A DNA stretch of 64,000 nucleotides, taken from assembly GCF_002250505.1 (NCBI RefSeq), contig NZ_NJGY01000001.1:477900-541899 (forward strand). The letters are read 5' to 3'. Shown here piece after piece: positions 1-10,084 of this stretch. The stretch's first letter is position 1; the number at the start of each line of letters is the position of its first letter. This stretch comes from Janthinobacterium sp. PC23-8. Lineage in GTDB: Bacteria; Pseudomonadota; Gammaproteobacteria; Burkholderiales; Burkholderiaceae_D. Under the pieces are notes generated by a model. It saw only the letters and a program-made list of their open reading frames with translations. It ran no database searches and was not told where the DNA came from. A program made the translations under genes and the position numbers.

Positions 1-152
1 TCGTAGCGGGCTGCGCCCACGTGCATCATTTCGACCGCACAGCAGGCCAGACCGAACGTCATCGGGAACATCGACCCGGTACGCGCCCAGTTGATCAGCT
101 TGTCGGCCGAGGTGGTGATGAAACCTTCGCTTAATACGCCTTCAATAGCCAT
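1..152 (-). CDS. nuoB: NADH-quinone oxidoreductase subunit B (partial)
   Basis: Only the first 50 or so codons are in the window; the gene continues past the left edge. NuoB is the peripheral-arm subunit of respiratory complex I that carries cluster N2, the last iron-sulfur cluster before quinone. The visible residues begin [18 protein letters not shown] and include [12 protein letters not shown], where the paired cysteines of the N2 site lie. The start codon is 4 bases beyond the nuoA stop, so the two are translated as one operon. Confidence 0.95.
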   Translation of the reverse strand, partial: MAIEGVLSEGFITTSADKLINWARTGSMFPMTFGLACCAVEMMHVGAARY

Positions 153-155
153 GGC

Positions 156-515
156 TTATTCCCAGTCAAGGGCACCTTTCTTCCAAATGTACCAAAATCC
201 GACCACGAATTCGGCGATAAACACCATCATCGTGACGAAACCAGCCCAGCCCAGGTCGCGCATTGCCACGCCCCACGGGAAAAAGAATGCCGTTTCCAGA
301 TCGAACAAAATAAACAGGATTGCAACCAGATAGTAGCGCACATCAAATTTCATGCGTGCATCTTCGAATGCTTCAAAGCCACATTCGTACGGGGAGAGTT
401 TTGCTGCGTCGGGCCGGTGAGGACCCAGGATGCGACCCAGGACCTGGGGCGCGATGCCGACACCAAGGCCGACAAGAATAAACAGCAGGACGGGGAAGTA
501 ATTTTCGAGGTTCAC
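156..515 (-). CDS. nuoA: NADH-quinone oxidoreductase subunit A
   Basis: This is the small membrane subunit of complex I, located near the quinone site and the junction with the peripheral arm. The 119 residues match the usual family length. Three hydrophobic segments are visible at about 8-28, 62-84 and 91-112. The family signatures SPYECGFE (41-48) and [11 protein letters not shown] (71-81) are intact. It is the first gene of the nuo operon, and the tRNA-Leu gene and its terminator lie directly upstream, so nuo probably starts from its own promoter in the 118 bases between that terminator and the start codon. I could not pick that promoter out. Confidence 0.97.
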   Translation of the reverse strand: MNLENYFPVLLFILVGLGVGIAPQVLGRILGPHRPDAAKLSPYECGFEAFEDARMKFDVRYYLVAILFILFDLETAFFFPWGVAMRDLGWAGFVTMMVFIAEFVVGFWYIWKKGALDWE

Positions 516-632
516 GATTTGATGAGCTTATATTGAACGATCGGTTAAATGAGGACGCTGCGGTGATTTGCAGCGTATCTAACGCACGATCCCAATCAGG
601 GCTACGATCAGGATCGAACGACACATCCTCGT

Positions 633-685
633 AAAAAAAGCCAGCAACTTTGAACGAGCCATGGCCCGTGCGCCGTTGCTGGCTT
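633..685 (-). terminator. Rho-independent terminator of tRNA-Leu
   Basis: An 11-bp perfect stem (AAGCCAGCAAC at 639-648 paired with 675-685) encloses a 26-base loop. On the minus strand it is followed by seven T. It lies 9 bases downstream of the tRNA-Leu 3' end and separates the tRNA transcript from nuoA. Confidence 0.85.
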
Positions 686-693
686 CTGATTTC

Positions 694-778
694 TGGTGCC
701 GACGACGAGACTCGAACTCGTACAGCTTGCGCCACTACCCCCTCAAGATAGCGTGTCTACCAATTTCACCACGTCGGC
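694..778 (-). tRNA. tRNA-Leu (anticodon GAG)
   Basis: On the minus strand the molecule reads 5' GCCGACGTGGTGAAATTGGT and ends GTCGGCACCA with the CCA tail encoded. The seven-base acceptor stem pairs, the D-loop contains GGT and TAGACA, the anticodon arm is CTATC-TTGAGGG-GGTAG giving GAG, the class II variable arm is long, and the T arm contains GTTCGAGTC. The order secG, tRNA-Leu, nuoA is common in betaproteobacteria. Confidence 0.96.
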
Positions 779-790
779 GGTAAGGCCCGT

Positions 791-819
791 ATTCTACTCT
801 GCTTTGCTGCCAAAGTTAA
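791..819 (-). promoter_or_regulatory. Sigma-70 type promoter for tRNA-Leu
   Basis: The minus strand has TTAACT (814-819) and TAGAAT (791-796) separated by exactly 17 bases. This places a transcription start only a few bases before the tRNA 5' end, through a GC-rich discriminator as is usual for stable RNA genes. Confidence 0.6.
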
Positions 820-959
820 TGCAAAAATGCATCAAAACACAGATAAAAACGATAAATTTTTACAGCTAATGCCTCTGTACTGCGTTTTCCTACCGTACTG
901 CCAAAACATTGAGCAATATTCTGCCCGTAATGAGAATTACTCTCGAAAAACGCCGCCAA

Positions 960-1379
960 TTACTTCGGAATCGTGTTTGCCGGAGTGGATGCCGCCGGGG
1001 TCGCTGGCACGGTGGCCGCTGGCACACCGGTCGATGGCGCCACTGGCGCGGCCGGAGCGGCACCAGGAATGGCGCCAGCGCCGGTCACGGGCACAGGCTT
1101 GACAACCTTGTCCATCACGCCGCCACCCACCGTGGTGGCACGCTGGTTGGCCATCAACGACAGCGCCAGGGTGGCGCCGAAGAAAATGGCGGCGGCCACG
1201 CCGGTCGACTTCGACATGAAGTTCGACGAACCCGTGGCGCCGAACAGGCTGCCGGACGCGCCGGAACCAAAGGCGGCGCCCATGTCGGCGCCCTTGCCGT
1301 GCTGCAACAACACCAGCGCAATAATCGACAAAGCGGACACTACCTGTACCACGACTACCAGATTGAACATCATGTTCAT
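960..1379 (-). CDS. secG: Protein translocase subunit SecG
   Basis: SecG is the accessory membrane subunit of the SecYEG protein-export channel. Two hydrophobic segments (about 4-24 and 59-77) flank the conserved loop HGKGADMGAAFGSG. The C-terminal 55 residues are a low-complexity Ala/Pro/Thr/Val tail, longer than in E. coli SecG (139 versus about 110 residues) but typical of betaproteobacterial SecG. The gene lies 28 bases downstream of tpiA on the same strand, so the two probably share a transcript. Confidence 0.95.
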   Translation of the reverse strand: MNMMFNLVVVVQVVSALSIIALVLLQHGKGADMGAAFGSGASGSLFGATGSSNFMSKSTGVAAAIFFGATLALSLMANQRATTVGGGVMDKVVKPVPVTGAGAIPGAAPAAPVAPSTGVPAATVPATPAASTPANTIPK

Positions 1380-1407
1380 TGCAATTCCATTCTTAGTTTA
1401 AAGTAAT

Positions 1408-2157
1408 TCAATCAGCGGCGTGAATAATCGCCAGGAAATCCGCCGCCTTCAATGCCGCCCCACCGATCAGACCGCCATCGATATCCGGCATTGCCATCAA
1501 TTCTTTCGCGTTCTCCGGCTTCATGCTGCCGCCGTACAGGATCTGCACGCCGGCGGCCGCTACCGCATTCTTTGCCGCCAACTGGCCGCGCAATACCTGA
1601 TGCACTTCCTGCGCCATGTGCGGCGTGGCGGTCTTGCCCGTGCCAATGGCCCAGACCGGCTCGTAAGCGAGCACCAGTTTCGCCACGTCGGCTTCGCCAA
1701 TGGCGGCGAGCACTGCATTCAACTGCATGGCCACCACCGCGTCGGTCTGCCCTGCTTCGCGCTCGTCGAGATGCTCGCCGATGCAGACGATGGGCGTGAT
1801 GCCTGCCGCCAGCGCCGCGACCGTCTTGGCTGCCACTTGCGCGTCGGTCTCGCCGTGATAGGCGCGCCGCTCGGAGTGTCCCAGTATGACGTAGCTGCAA
1901 GCAAAATCGTGCAGCATCGCGGTCGAGACTTCACCGGTGTAGGCGCCGCCCGCTTGCGCGGAAACATCCTGCGCGCCCCATGCCAGGCTGGACCCTGTCA
2001 ATTGCGCCTGGCACTGCGCCAGGTAAGGCGCGGGCACACAGACGGCGCTGGCAGCAACGGCATCAGCCAGGCCAGCAACGATTTCAGACAATAACACCGC
2101 GTTCGAGGTGAGACTGCCGTTCATTTTCCAATTTCCGACGACGAGTTTGCGACGCAT
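1408..2157 (-). CDS. tpiA: Triosephosphate isomerase
   Basis: The enzyme interconverts dihydroxyacetone phosphate and glyceraldehyde 3-phosphate in glycolysis and gluconeogenesis, in the cytoplasm. The 249 residues match the family. Catalytic residues are in place: Lys11 in GNWKMN, His94 in ILGHSERR and Glu166 in [11 protein letters not shown], followed by the flexible lid and the phosphate-binding LYGGS near the C-terminus. It precedes secG with a short gap, the usual betaproteobacterial arrangement. Confidence 0.98.
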   Translation of the reverse strand: MRRKLVVGNWKMNGSLTSNAVLLSEIVAGLADAVAASAVCVPAPYLAQCQAQLTGSSLAWGAQDVSAQAGGAYTGEVSTAMLHDFACSYVILGHSERRAYHGETDAQVAAKTVAALAAGITPIVCIGEHLDEREAGQTDAVVAMQLNAVLAAIGEADVAKLVLAYEPVWAIGTGKTATPHMAQEVHQVLRGQLAAKNAVAAAGVQILYGGSMKPENAKELMAMPDIDGGLIGGAALKAADFLAIIHAAD

Positions 2158-2229
2158 AGTAGCCTAAATTTTAATAACCCGTCATTCTAACGCTACCACT
2201 GTTGGCGGTCAAACCGCTAGCTACTGCTT

Positions 2230-3210
2230 TCAAGCAACTTGCAACATGATCTTGCCGATGTGGGTGCTCGCCTCCATCAGCGCATGCGCTTCATTCGCCT
2301 TGTCCAGCGGGAAGGTTTTATAGATCACGGGCTTGATCTTGCCGGCCTCGATCAGCGGCCAGACGGTCTGGCGCAGGTGCTGCGCCACCGCCGCCTTGAA
2401 GGCCACCGAACGGGGGCGCAAGGTCGAACCCGTCACCGTCAGGCGGCGGCGCAACAAGGTGCCCAGATCGAGCTCGGCTTTGGTGCCGCCCTGCACCGCG
2501 ATCAGGCCGATGCGCCCGTCGTCGGCCAGGCAGGCGATCTCGCGCGGCAGGTAATCGCCGCCGACCATGTCGAGGATCACATCGACGCCCTTGCCATCGG
2601 TCAGTTGCTTGACGACGGCAACGAAATCTTCAGTGCGGTAATTGATGCCGCGCTCGGCGCCCAGCGCTTCGCAGGCGCGCGCTTTTTCATCGCTGCCGGC
2701 GGTGGCGAACACGCGATGGCCGAGCGCGCTGGCCAGCTGGATCGCCGCCACGCCGATGCCCGAGCTGCCGCCCTGCACCAGCAAGGTATCGCTGCCCGAC
2801 AGCGCGCAGCGGTCGAACACGTTGCTCCAGACGGTAAAGAAGTTTTCCGGCAGCGAAGCGCCCTCGAGCGCCGTCAAGCCTTTTGGCAACGGCAGGCACT
2901 GGCCGGCGGGTGCCGCGCAATATTCGGCATAGCCGCCGCCCTGTACCAGCGCGCACACCAGATCGCCGGGCTGGAACCCGCTGCCCTCGAAATCGCCATC
3001 GACCAGCTCACCCGCCACTTCCAGGCCGGGCAGGTCGGAGGCGCCGCTTGGGGGGGCATATTTGCCCAGGCGCTGCAGCACGTCGGGACGGTTGATGCCG
3101 GCCGCGTGCACCTTGATCAGCAACTCGCCCGCCTTCCAGGCAGGCTGCGGACGTTCGGCGATTTTCAGGACATCGGAGGGGCCGGGCTGGCTGATTTCAA
3201 TTGCGCGCAT
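2230..3210 (-). CDS. NAD(P)H-quinone oxidoreductase, zinc-independent MDR family (PIG3 type)
   Basis: This is a medium-chain dehydrogenase/reductase of the quinone oxidoreductase branch, 326 residues, cytoplasmic. An N-terminal GroES-like domain (about 25-110, with DLPGLEVAGELV) precedes a Rossmann domain with the nucleotide-binding stretch VQGGSSGIGVAAIQLA near residue 150. The cysteine/histidine ligands of zinc alcohol dehydrogenases are absent, as expected for quinone reductases. The substrate cannot be told from sequence. It lies upstream of tpiA on the same strand with a 72-base gap; an MDR-type quinone reductase next to tpiA is common in Burkholderiales. Confidence 0.88.
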   Translation of the reverse strand: MRAIEISQPGPSDVLKIAERPQPAWKAGELLIKVHAAGINRPDVLQRLGKYAPPSGASDLPGLEVAGELVDGDFEGSGFQPGDLVCALVQGGGYAEYCAAPAGQCLPLPKGLTALEGASLPENFFTVWSNVFDRCALSGSDTLLVQGGSSGIGVAAIQLASALGHRVFATAGSDEKARACEALGAERGINYRTEDFVAVVKQLTDGKGVDVILDMVGGDYLPREIACLADDGRIGLIAVQGGTKAELDLGTLLRRRLTVTGSTLRPRSVAFKAAVAQHLRQTVWPLIEAGKIKPVIYKTFPLDKANEAHALMEASTHIGKIMLQVA

Positions 3211-3291
3211 GGCAAGGCATCTTTAAAGGGAAAGTGCGATTGTACGCCAAGCTTGCGTGCCTTGCAGACGCCCCCGCGTCCTGCAGCGCGC

Positions 3292-3900
3292 CTATTCTGC
3301 GCCGGTCTTTGACGTGCGCGGCAAGGGCGTGCCAGGCTTCCATCTGGCCGACAGGGTCTGCCCCTCCTCGACCTGTTCCGGCGTCATCTTGCGCACCACG
3401 GCGGCGCGCTGGTCGGCCGCATTGCTCGAACCATTGGCGGCAGCCAGGTTCCACAGCATGTAGGCGATCACATTATCCTGCTGCACGCCGCCCATGTGAT
3501 AACGGTACATCAGGCCCAGCACCTGCTGCGCCTCGGCATGGTTCTGCTCGGCCGCCTTGCGGAACCAGGCAACGGCCTGCTTGTGGTCCTGCAGCACGGC
3601 GTTGCCCGTGTAATACATGGCGCCCACCACATATTGTGCATCGGCCTTGCCCTGGTCGGCCGCCTTGCGGTGCCAGAACATGGCCTGTTTGTAGTCTTGC
3701 GGCAAGCCGCGCCCCATGTAATACATCAGGCCCAGCAAGTGCTGGGCGTCGGCGTTGCCAGACTTGGCCAACGGCAAAATTTCCTTGTAGGCCAGCACAT
3801 AATTCTTGTTGTTGTAGGCGCTGGCGCCTTCGCTGAAACCGGCCTTGGCCGGCAGCTGTATCGCGAACAGCATGCAAAGTGTAATGATCAGTTTTTTCAT
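3292..3900 (-). CDS. Exported Sel1-repeat (SEL1-like TPR) protein
   Basis: A signal peptide (MKKLIITLCMLFAIQLPAKA) is followed by at least three consecutive Sel1-type helical repeats of about 36 residues. These are recognisable by GNADAQHLLGLMYYMGRG, KADAQYVVGAMYYTGNA and NHAEAQQVLGLMYRYHMGG. Such proteins are usually periplasmic protein-interaction scaffolds; the partner here is unknown. The last 40 residues are charged and lack the repeat. The start has a signal peptide directly after it, which supports the choice. No operon partner is evident. Confidence 0.85.
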   Translation of the reverse strand: MKKLIITLCMLFAIQLPAKAGFSEGASAYNNKNYVLAYKEILPLAKSGNADAQHLLGLMYYMGRGLPQDYKQAMFWHRKAADQGKADAQYVVGAMYYTGNAVLQDHKQAVAWFRKAAEQNHAEAQQVLGLMYRYHMGGVQQDNVIAYMLWNLAAANGSSNAADQRAAVVRKMTPEQVEEGQTLSARWKPGTPLPRTSKTGAE

Positions 3901-3965
3901 CGGAATGGGATGTGGTCTGATTGCTTTTATTATCCTGCACGACGGCAGGACCCCCGGGGATTCCC

Positions 3966-4727
3966 TTATTTCCAGCTCACTTTGCCAAGGCCATCGACGC
4001 TGACATCGCGGTTGGCCGGCTTGCCATACACCGTCACCGAACCGAGTCCACTCAGGTTCAGCTTGGCGTTGCTGCGGGCGTTGACGATGGCGTTACCGAG
4101 ACCACTCAAATCCAGATTGACCGCATCGGCCTCGAATTGTTGCGCATTGAGGCTGCCCAGGCCGCCGAGGGTGGCCTTGAGCACGCGCCCGCGCCCGCCC
4201 AGCACCATCGAACCGGCCCCTTGCAGGTCCAGGTCGGCCTTGTCGTTATTGCCGATCCACAGCACCATGCTGCCCACGCCGCCCAGGCTGGCGTTCAGTT
4301 TGCGATAGTCGCCGACCACCTTCACGCTACCCGCCCCTTCCAGCGACAGGGTCAGCTCGTCGCCCGCAAAACCGGATACGTCGGTGCTGCCGAAGCCTTC
4401 CGAACTGACCTCGCGCAGATTGGGCAGCACCAGGTCGGCGCGGATGGAACCCGGATTGAGCTTGAAGCCGCGCACTTCCGTTTCAATATGCAGGGTGTCG
4501 CCGCTTTGCGCCGTGCTCACATCGGCGATATAGCGCTTGTCGGCCGTAATGCTCAAGGACGCCACGTTGCCCTGGCGGATGCGCACTTCCATCACGCCAT
4601 CGAGCTTGACGCGCACCACGCGCGCGTCGACCGCACGCATTTCCAGCTGCCGCGTTTCGGCGCAGACGCCGCGCAGCAGGCCAAACGTGGCCAGCAAGGC
4701 CAGCGCAAAGTGCAGGGTTTTTTTCAT
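3966..4727 (-). CDS. Head-GIN domain protein (DUF2807), exported
   Basis: The 253-residue protein starts with a signal peptide (MKKTLHFALALLATFGLLRG, cleavage probably before AETRQ). A DUF2807 (head-GIN) beta-solenoid domain follows, shown by repeated short strands with alternating Gly/Ser and Leu/Val such as LSLEGAGSVKV, ASLGGVGSMVL, LDLQGAGSMVL and LDLSGLGNAIV. Head-GIN proteins are predicted surface or periplasmic auto-transporting putative adhesins. No function is proven for the family. The gene stands alone between the Sel1 gene and a small exported protein on the same strand. Confidence 0.82.
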   Translation of the reverse strand: MKKTLHFALALLATFGLLRGVCAETRQLEMRAVDARVVRVKLDGVMEVRIRQGNVASLSITADKRYIADVSTAQSGDTLHIETEVRGFKLNPGSIRADLVLPNLREVSSEGFGSTDVSGFAGDELTLSLEGAGSVKVVGDYRKLNASLGGVGSMVLWIGNNDKADLDLQGAGSMVLGGRGRVLKATLGGLGSLNAQQFEADAVNLDLSGLGNAIVNARSNAKLNLSGLGSVTVYGKPANRDVSVDGLGKVSWK

Positions 4728-4804
4728 TGCATTCCTCAGTATCTTGTTTTTATAGGCGACGGCAAGCGGCCACTCTAGCAGCGGCCAATATTGCTGGCAA
4801 TCAC

Positions 4805-5011
4805 TTATGCGAAGAAGGCTTTTTGGGCAGCAGTGAGGCGCCTGGCCTTGACCTGAACGATATGCGCATCAGGCACGTTGAAGGAAGCAGTGGAGTGCAT
4901 GCTGGAACTGGCCACCTGCAGGGCGGGCGCCGGTGCGGTGGCGTAGCAGCTGGCGCCGAGCACGATGGCGGCGGCGATGACGATGGCTTCCATGTGTCTG
5001 GCGACGTTCAT
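4805..5011 (-). CDS. Small exported or membrane-anchored protein of unknown function (68 aa)
   Basis: A 68-residue reading frame starts at an ATG preceded by GAGGAG at a 6-base spacing, a strong ribosome binding site that decides the start. Residues 8-30 (EAIVIAAAIVLGASCYATA) form a signal peptide or membrane anchor. The remainder is Ser/Ala-rich and ends KARRLTAAQKAFFA. I recognise no family. The good start signal and the hydrophobic N-terminus argue that it is real. Confidence 0.62.
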   Translation of the reverse strand: MNVARHMEAIVIAAAIVLGASCYATAPAPALQVASSSMHSTASFNVPDAHIVQVKARRLTAAQKAFFA

Positions 5012-5098
5012 GTGGTTCTCCTCGGGGTCTCTGGCAGTGAATCGGCATGTAGCCACTATAGCCATACCGCCTGCGCCAGACACGCCGATTGCGACGAA

Positions 5099-5134
5099 CG
5101 GCGATTTTGGCGGCATGGCCGGACAAAATCGCCG
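5099..5134. repeat. 10-bp perfect inverted repeat downstream of a chemoreceptor gene
   Basis: CGGCGATTTT (5099-5108) is exactly complementary to AAAATCGCCG (5125-5134). A shorter nested pair, CGGC-ATG-GCCG, lies in the loop. It lies 26-62 bases beyond the stop of the chemoreceptor gene, so it may cap that transcript. It has no T-tract and is not a standard intrinsic terminator. Confidence 0.5.
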
Positions 5135-5160
5135 ATGAGCGTGCAAACCATTGACCTACA

Positions 5161-7125
5161 TCAGAACTCTTCCCACTCGTCGGCGGCGGGTTTCGACGCC
5201 TTCACCGGCTTCGCCGCAGGGGCGGCGGGCAGGACCCTGGCCGGCGCGCGAGGCTTCGCGACAGGCGCGGCTGTGGCATATTCCTTGGCGGGCCTGGCCG
5301 GCGCGCTGGCCGCCACCGTATCGCCGAGGCGGAACATGGCAACCGCCTGCGCCAGATCCACCGCCTGCTCCTGCAGGCTTTCGGCGGCGGCGGCCGCCTG
5401 CTCGACCAGGGCCGCATTTTGCTGCGTCATGGCGTCCATGTGCGTGACGGCCGTATTGATCTCGCCGATGCCGGCGCTCTGTTCGCGGCTGGCCACCGTG
5501 ATCTCGCTCATGATGGTGGCCAGTTGCTGCACCGACGCCACCACCTGGCCCATGGTCTGGCCCGCTTCATCGACGAGGCGACCACCGGCGCCGACTTTTT
5601 CCACCGAGTCGCCGATCAGTTCCTTGATTTCCTTGGCCGCACCGGCCGAGCGTTGCGCCAGGTTGCGCACTTCCGAGGCCACCACCGCAAAGCCCCGGCC
5701 CTGCTCGCCGGCGCGCGCCGCTTCCACGGCCGCGTTCAGGGCCAAAATATTCGTCTGGAAAGCGATGCCGTCGATTACACCGATAATGTCGACGATCTTG
5801 CGCGAGCTTTCCTGGATGCCGGCCATGGTGCCGACCACCTGCCGCACCACTTCGCCGCCCTTGGCCGCCACTTGCGAGGCGGACACGGCCAACTCATTGG
5901 CCACATGCGCGTTTTCCGCATTCTGTTTGACGGTGGAAGTGAGTTCATCCATGGAGCTGGCGGTTTGCTCCAGCGCGCCGGCCTGCGCTTCCGTGCGCGA
6001 GGACAGGTCGGCATTGCCGGCAGCGATATCGGCCGACTCGCTGCGCACCAGGATGCTGATGCTGCGGATCTGCACCAGCACGGTGGCGATCTTTTCCACG
6101 AACAGATTGAAGGCCTTGGCGATCTGCGCCAGCTCGTCGCTGCCGTCGGCGTCGAGGCGGCTGGTCAGGTCGCCATCGCCGGTGGCGATCGCGTCCAACG
6201 CGTCGCGCACCAGGCCCAGGCGGCGCAAAGCACGCGCCACCAGTACGCTCAGCACGGTGGCGGCCAGCGCCAGTACCAACAAGGCTGTCAGGGCCGAGGC
6301 GCGCAGCATCGAGGCCAGGGCCTGCGTCGCTTCCGCGCGGTCGAGCACAGTCGCCAGCATCCAGTCGCTGCCCGGCACTTTACTCACGTGCAAGATGCCT
6401 TCGCGCTCGCCGAGACGGATGGTCTCGCTCTCGCCGCTCTTTTCAATATCGGCCAGCGCCTGCGAAGTGAGCTTGGCGTCGAGATCGGACAACGGTTTCA
6501 AGGTCAGCTTGTCGTCCGGGTGGGCGATGATCTTGCCGCCGCCGTCGACCAGGAAAGCATAACTGGCCGGCGTCGGCTTGATCGAGGCAACGTTTTTGAC
6601 CACCACATCCATCATCACGTCGGCCGCCAGCACGCCTGCCGGATTGCCCTTCTCGCCGAGCGGCTCGGCAAACGTCACCACCAGCTTGCCGGTGCTGGCG
6701 CCGATATACGGCGTGGTGATGATGGGGCCGCCAGTCGCCAGCGCCTGCTTGTACCACGGGCGCGCCGTCGGATCGTAATCGGCGGCGCGCTTGCGCTCCT
6801 GCGAAAACACGGCGTGCTTGTCGGCAAAACCGATATACGCCATGTCGAAGATGCCGGCCTGCTCGGCCGCCTTGAGCGACGGCACCGGGTCCTGCGCCTG
6901 CGCGCCGATCTTCATTGACGCCACCACCGCCTGTTTTGCGCGCAGCCATTCGGCAATCGCTTGCGCATGGCTGTGCGACAACTGCAGCATCTGCGTGTCG
7001 AGTGCGGCCAGCGTGCTGCTGCGGGTGGTAAAGAAGTTGGCGATGGCGACGGCCAGCATGGCCAGCACGACGATGGAGACAGCGATGGCGATCAAGCGCG
7101 CCTTAAGCGAAGACAGCATGGGCAT
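5161..7125 (-). CDS. Methyl-accepting chemotaxis protein with periplasmic double-Cache sensor
   Basis: A 654-residue chemoreceptor. A membrane segment at about 8-30 is followed by a periplasmic dCache_1-type domain (about 35-270), recognisable by [28 protein letters not shown] and [19 protein letters not shown] second membrane segment (about 275-300), a HAMP domain and the cytoplasmic signalling helix with the hairpin tip [20 protein letters not shown] and [12 protein letters not shown] come next. The C-terminus ends EWEEF, an xWxxF pentapeptide of the kind that tethers CheR and CheB in E. coli receptors. dCache receptors of this kind commonly bind amino or organic acids; the ligand is not predictable here. 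Confidence 0.93.
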   Translation of the reverse strand: MPMLSSLKARLIAIAVSIVVLAMLAVAIANFFTTRSSTLAALDTQMLQLSHSHAQAIAEWLRAKQAVVASMKIGAQAQDPVPSLKAAEQAGIFDMAYIGFADKHAVFSQERKRAADYDPTARPWYKQALATGGPIITTPYIGASTGKLVVTFAEPLGEKGNPAGVLAADVMMDVVVKNVASIKPTPASYAFLVDGGGKIIAHPDDKLTLKPLSDLDAKLTSQALADIEKSGESETIRLGEREGILHVSKVPGSDWMLATVLDRAEATQALASMLRASALTALLVLALAATVLSVLVARALRRLGLVRDALDAIATGDGDLTSRLDADGSDELAQIAKAFNLFVEKIATVLVQIRSISILVRSESADIAAGNADLSSRTEAQAGALEQTASSMDELTSTVKQNAENAHVANELAVSASQVAAKGGEVVRQVVGTMAGIQESSRKIVDIIGVIDGIAFQTNILALNAAVEAARAGEQGRGFAVVASEVRNLAQRSAGAAKEIKELIGDSVEKVGAGGRLVDEAGQTMGQVVASVQQLATIMSEITVASREQSAGIGEINTAVTHMDAMTQQNAALVEQAAAAAESLQEQAVDLAQAVAMFRLGDTVAASAPARPAKEYATAAPVAKPRAPARVLPAAPAAKPVKASKPAADEWEEF

Positions 7126-7230
7126 CCAATAAAAAAGGAAAATCGAAGGGATGAACCATCGTCAGCGATTACTATTTTTCCGTCAAGAAATACTAACTAT
7201 CGATTACCGTGAAACAACAAAACCACGATA

Positions 7231-7264
7231 AAAAACCGCCAGGGCTTGCGCGCTGGCGGTTTTT
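7231..7264 (-). terminator. Rho-independent terminator of pnp
   Basis: A perfect 12-bp stem (AAAAACCGCCAG with CTGGCGGTTTTT) and a 10-base loop lie 33 bases past the pnp stop, with a run of six T on the minus strand. The A/T flanks are symmetric, so it could also stop transcription from the other side. Confidence 0.88.
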
Positions 7265-7296
7265 GATCATGCGGCCAAAGCCGCCGTCAGCCGGAA

Positions 7297-9411
7297 TTAC
7301 GCGGCTGGCGCTTCGCCTTCGGCAGCTTTCATCGACAGTTTCAGGCGGCCGCGGTCGTCCGTTTCCAGTACTTTCACGCGTACCAGTTGGCCTTCTTTCA
7401 GGTAGTCGGCGACGGCGTTGACGCGCTCGTTGGCGATCTGCGAGATGTGCAGCAAGCCATCCTTGCCTGGCATCACTTGCACGATGGCGCCGAAGTCCAG
7501 CAGTTTCAGCACGGTGCCTTCGTAGGTCTTGCCCACTTCAACCGAGGCCGTCAGTTCTTCGATGCGGCGCTTGGCTTCCTGGCCGGCGGCGGCATCGACG
7601 GAAGCGATGGTGACCACGCCTTCGTCGCTGATGTCGATTTGGGTGCCCGTCTCTTCGGTCAGCGCGCGAATCACGGCGCCGCCCTTGCCGATCACGTCAC
7701 GGATTTTTTCCGGATTGATCTTGATGGTGATCAGGCGCGGCGCGAAATCGGACAGTTCCGTTTTCACATGCGGCATGGCTTTTTGCATTTCGCCCAGGAT
7801 GTGCTCGCGGCCTTCCTTGGCTTGCGCCAGCGCCACTTGCATGATTTCCTTGGTGATGCCCATGATCTTGATGTCCATCTGCAGCGCGGTGATACCGTTG
7901 CGGGTACCGGCTACCTTGAAGTCCATGTCGCCCAGGTGATCTTCGTCGCCCAGGATATCGGACAGCACGGCAAACTTGCCGCCTTCCTTGATCAGGCCCA
8001 TGGCGATACCGGCCACGTGTTCTTTCATCGGCACGCCGGCGTCCATCAGCGCCAGGCAACCACCGCACACCGATGCCATCGACGAGGAACCGTTCGACTC
8101 GGTGATTTCCGACACCAGGCGCACCGAGTAGCTGAATTCTTCAGCAGGCGGCAGGGCGGCGATCAGCGCACGCTTGGCCAGGCGGCCGTGGCCGATTTCA
8201 CGGCGTTTCGGGGTACCGACACGGCCCGTTTCGCCGGTGGCGAACGGTGGCATGTTGTAATGCAGCATGAACGAATCGGTAAATTCGCCCATCAGCGCAT
8301 CGATCTTCTGGCTGTCGCGGGCGGTGCCCAGGGTAGCGACGACCAGCGCCTGGGTTTCGCCGCGCGTGAACAGGGCAGAACCGTGGGTGCGTGGCAGCAC
8401 GCTGGTGCGGATCGAAATCGGACGCACGGTGCGCGTGTCGCGCCCGTCGATGCGTGGCTCGCCGTCGAGGATTTGCGTACGCACGATTTTCGCTTCGATG
8501 TCGAACAGGATGTTGTTCACTTCTGCGCTGTCGATCGCTGCGCCGCCATTGGCCGCCGCTTCGGCCGCCAGGTCGGCCAGCACGTCCGAGGTGGCCGCTT
8601 TCAGCTTGGCCGTACGTTCTTGCTTGTCCTTGGTTTGATACGCGTCATTGATCTTGGCGTTGGCGAAATGGGCCACGCGCGCGATCAGCGCTTCGTTCTT
8701 CGGCGCCGGCGCCCATTCGACTTCCGGCTTGCCGCCGTCACGCACCAGTTCGTGGATCGCGTCGATCACGACTTTCATCTGGTCATGGCCAAACACCACG
8801 GCGCCCAGCATGATTTCTTCGGACAGCTGTTTCGCTTCCGATTCGACCATCAGCACGGCCGTTTCGGTACCGGCCACAACCAGGTCCATTTCCGACGTTT
8901 TCAGTTGCTGGACGGTCGGGTTCAGGATGTACTGGCCATTGGCGTAACCGACGCGCGCGGCGCCGATCGGGCCGTTGAATGGCACGCCCGACACGCACAG
9001 GGCGGCCGAGGCGCCGATCATGGCGGCGATGTCCGGATCGATTTCAGGGTTGACCGACAGCACGTGAATGATGACTTGCACTTCATTCAGGTAGCCTTCA
9101 GGGAACAACGGACGGATAGGACGGTCGATCAGGCGCGACGTCAGGGTTTCTTTTTCGGAAGGACGGCCTTCACGCTTGAAAAAACCGCCCGGGATTTTAC
9201 CGGCAGCGTAAGTTTTTTCAACATAATCTACTGTCAAAGGGAAGAAATCCTGGCCTGGCTTGGCATCTTTGCGCGCCACCACGGTTGCCAGCACGACGGT
9301 ATCTTCGATCGACACCAGCACTGCGCCGGATGCCTGACGTGCGATCTCGCCGGTTTCCAGGGTCACTTGATGTTGACCGTACTGGAAGGTTTTCGTAACT
9401 TTATTAAACAT
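7297..9411 (-). CDS. pnp: Polynucleotide phosphorylase
   Basis: PNPase is the trimeric 3'-to-5' phosphorolytic exoribonuclease of mRNA decay. The 704 residues contain two RNase PH-like domains (about 10-145 and 330-540; the second has [15 protein letters not shown] and the GRREIGHG-like element), an all-alpha linker, a KH domain ([12 protein letters not shown], about 560-620) and an S1 domain at the C-terminus ([15 protein letters not shown]). The gene follows rpsO with an intervening terminator, the universal order. A 160-base leader precedes the start; in E. coli the leader is the target of RNase III/PNPase autoregulation, but I did not fold this one. Confidence 0.98.
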   Translation of the reverse strand: MFNKVTKTFQYGQHQVTLETGEIARQASGAVLVSIEDTVVLATVVARKDAKPGQDFFPLTVDYVEKTYAAGKIPGGFFKREGRPSEKETLTSRLIDRPIRPLFPEGYLNEVQVIIHVLSVNPEIDPDIAAMIGASAALCVSGVPFNGPIGAARVGYANGQYILNPTVQQLKTSEMDLVVAGTETAVLMVESEAKQLSEEIMLGAVVFGHDQMKVVIDAIHELVRDGGKPEVEWAPAPKNEALIARVAHFANAKINDAYQTKDKQERTAKLKAATSDVLADLAAEAAANGGAAIDSAEVNNILFDIEAKIVRTQILDGEPRIDGRDTRTVRPISIRTSVLPRTHGSALFTRGETQALVVATLGTARDSQKIDALMGEFTDSFMLHYNMPPFATGETGRVGTPKRREIGHGRLAKRALIAALPPAEEFSYSVRLVSEITESNGSSSMASVCGGCLALMDAGVPMKEHVAGIAMGLIKEGGKFAVLSDILGDEDHLGDMDFKVAGTRNGITALQMDIKIMGITKEIMQVALAQAKEGREHILGEMQKAMPHVKTELSDFAPRLITIKINPEKIRDVIGKGGAVIRALTEETGTQIDISDEGVVTIASVDAAAGQEAKRRIEELTASVEVGKTYEGTVLKLLDFGAIVQVMPGKDGLLHISQIANERVNAVADYLKEGQLVRVKVLETDDRGRLKLSMKAAEGEAPAA

Positions 9412-9570
9412 TGGGTACCCTTTTCTATTTGCCGACAGATTTTCAGGGGCTGTCGTTCACCTCACCACAGGCGGCGCATACAAGGTTGCCGCCTTTGCTA
9501 TTTTGCCTTTAAAACATGTTCATCCACATAGAATACTGCAACTATGGGTAGCAATTCGGAATTTCAAATG

Positions 9571-9607
9571 ACAAAATGCCCGCGACAGCGAACTGGCGCA
9601 GGCATTT
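9571..9607 (-). terminator. Terminator between rpsO and pnp
   Basis: The minus strand has an 11-bp stem with one G-T pair (AAATGCC at 9574-9580 and GGCATTT at 9601-9607 form the outer pairs) and a 12-base loop, followed by TTTTGTCATTT. The T-tract is weak, so some read-through into pnp is likely. Confidence 0.7.
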
Positions 9608-9632
9608 CTGTTTAAACCTTGTACGGCAAAAA

Positions 9633-9902
9633 TTACTTGCGCAGACCAAGTTTAGCGATCAGGTCGCGATAACGGGTAGCGTCTTTGGCCTTCAGGTAGG
9701 ACAACAGGCTCTTGCGACGGTTGACCATCATGATCAGGCCGCGGCGGGAGTGGTGATCTTTCGAGTGGGCTTTGAAGTGGCCGTTCAGTTCGTTGATACG
9801 AGCGGTCAGCAGTGCAACTTGCACTTCAGGGGAGCCGGTGTCGTTCTGACCACGTGCGTTGTCCGCGATAATGGCGGCTTTGTTGATGTTCTCTACTGTC
9901 AT
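9633..9902 (-). CDS. rpsO: 30S ribosomal protein S15
   Basis: The 89-residue protein binds the central domain of 16S rRNA early in small-subunit assembly. Family signatures are [16 protein letters not shown] and [20 protein letters not shown]. The start is placed at [10 protein letters not shown], preceded on the minus strand by GAAAGGTTTATC, because this gives the family's exact length. It is transcribed ahead of pnp. Confidence 0.98.
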   Translation of the reverse strand: MTVENINKAAIIADNARGQNDTGSPEVQVALLTARINELNGHFKAHSKDHHSRRGLIMMVNRRKSLLSYLKAKDATRYRDLIAKLGLRK

Positions 9903-10084
9903 GATAAACCTTTCACATGCGGTGCACAGAGTCTGGACCCTATCCACCGTGAACTACGATTGAAAAAACTGGCTTGAGCTCAAACCAGACGCGCAAGTAT
10001 ATCGGAAAAATGCCTGGCTGTATCCAGTCGCGCGCGCTTTTCTCGGTGCATGATAAGATTTTCCTGTCGTTCGGGAGTCTGACC

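Noticed and set aside
7387..9531. A 714-codon plus-strand open frame across pnp
   Set aside because: It is a GC-rich antisense frame with His/Gln/Arg-biased composition. pnp on the other strand is certain.
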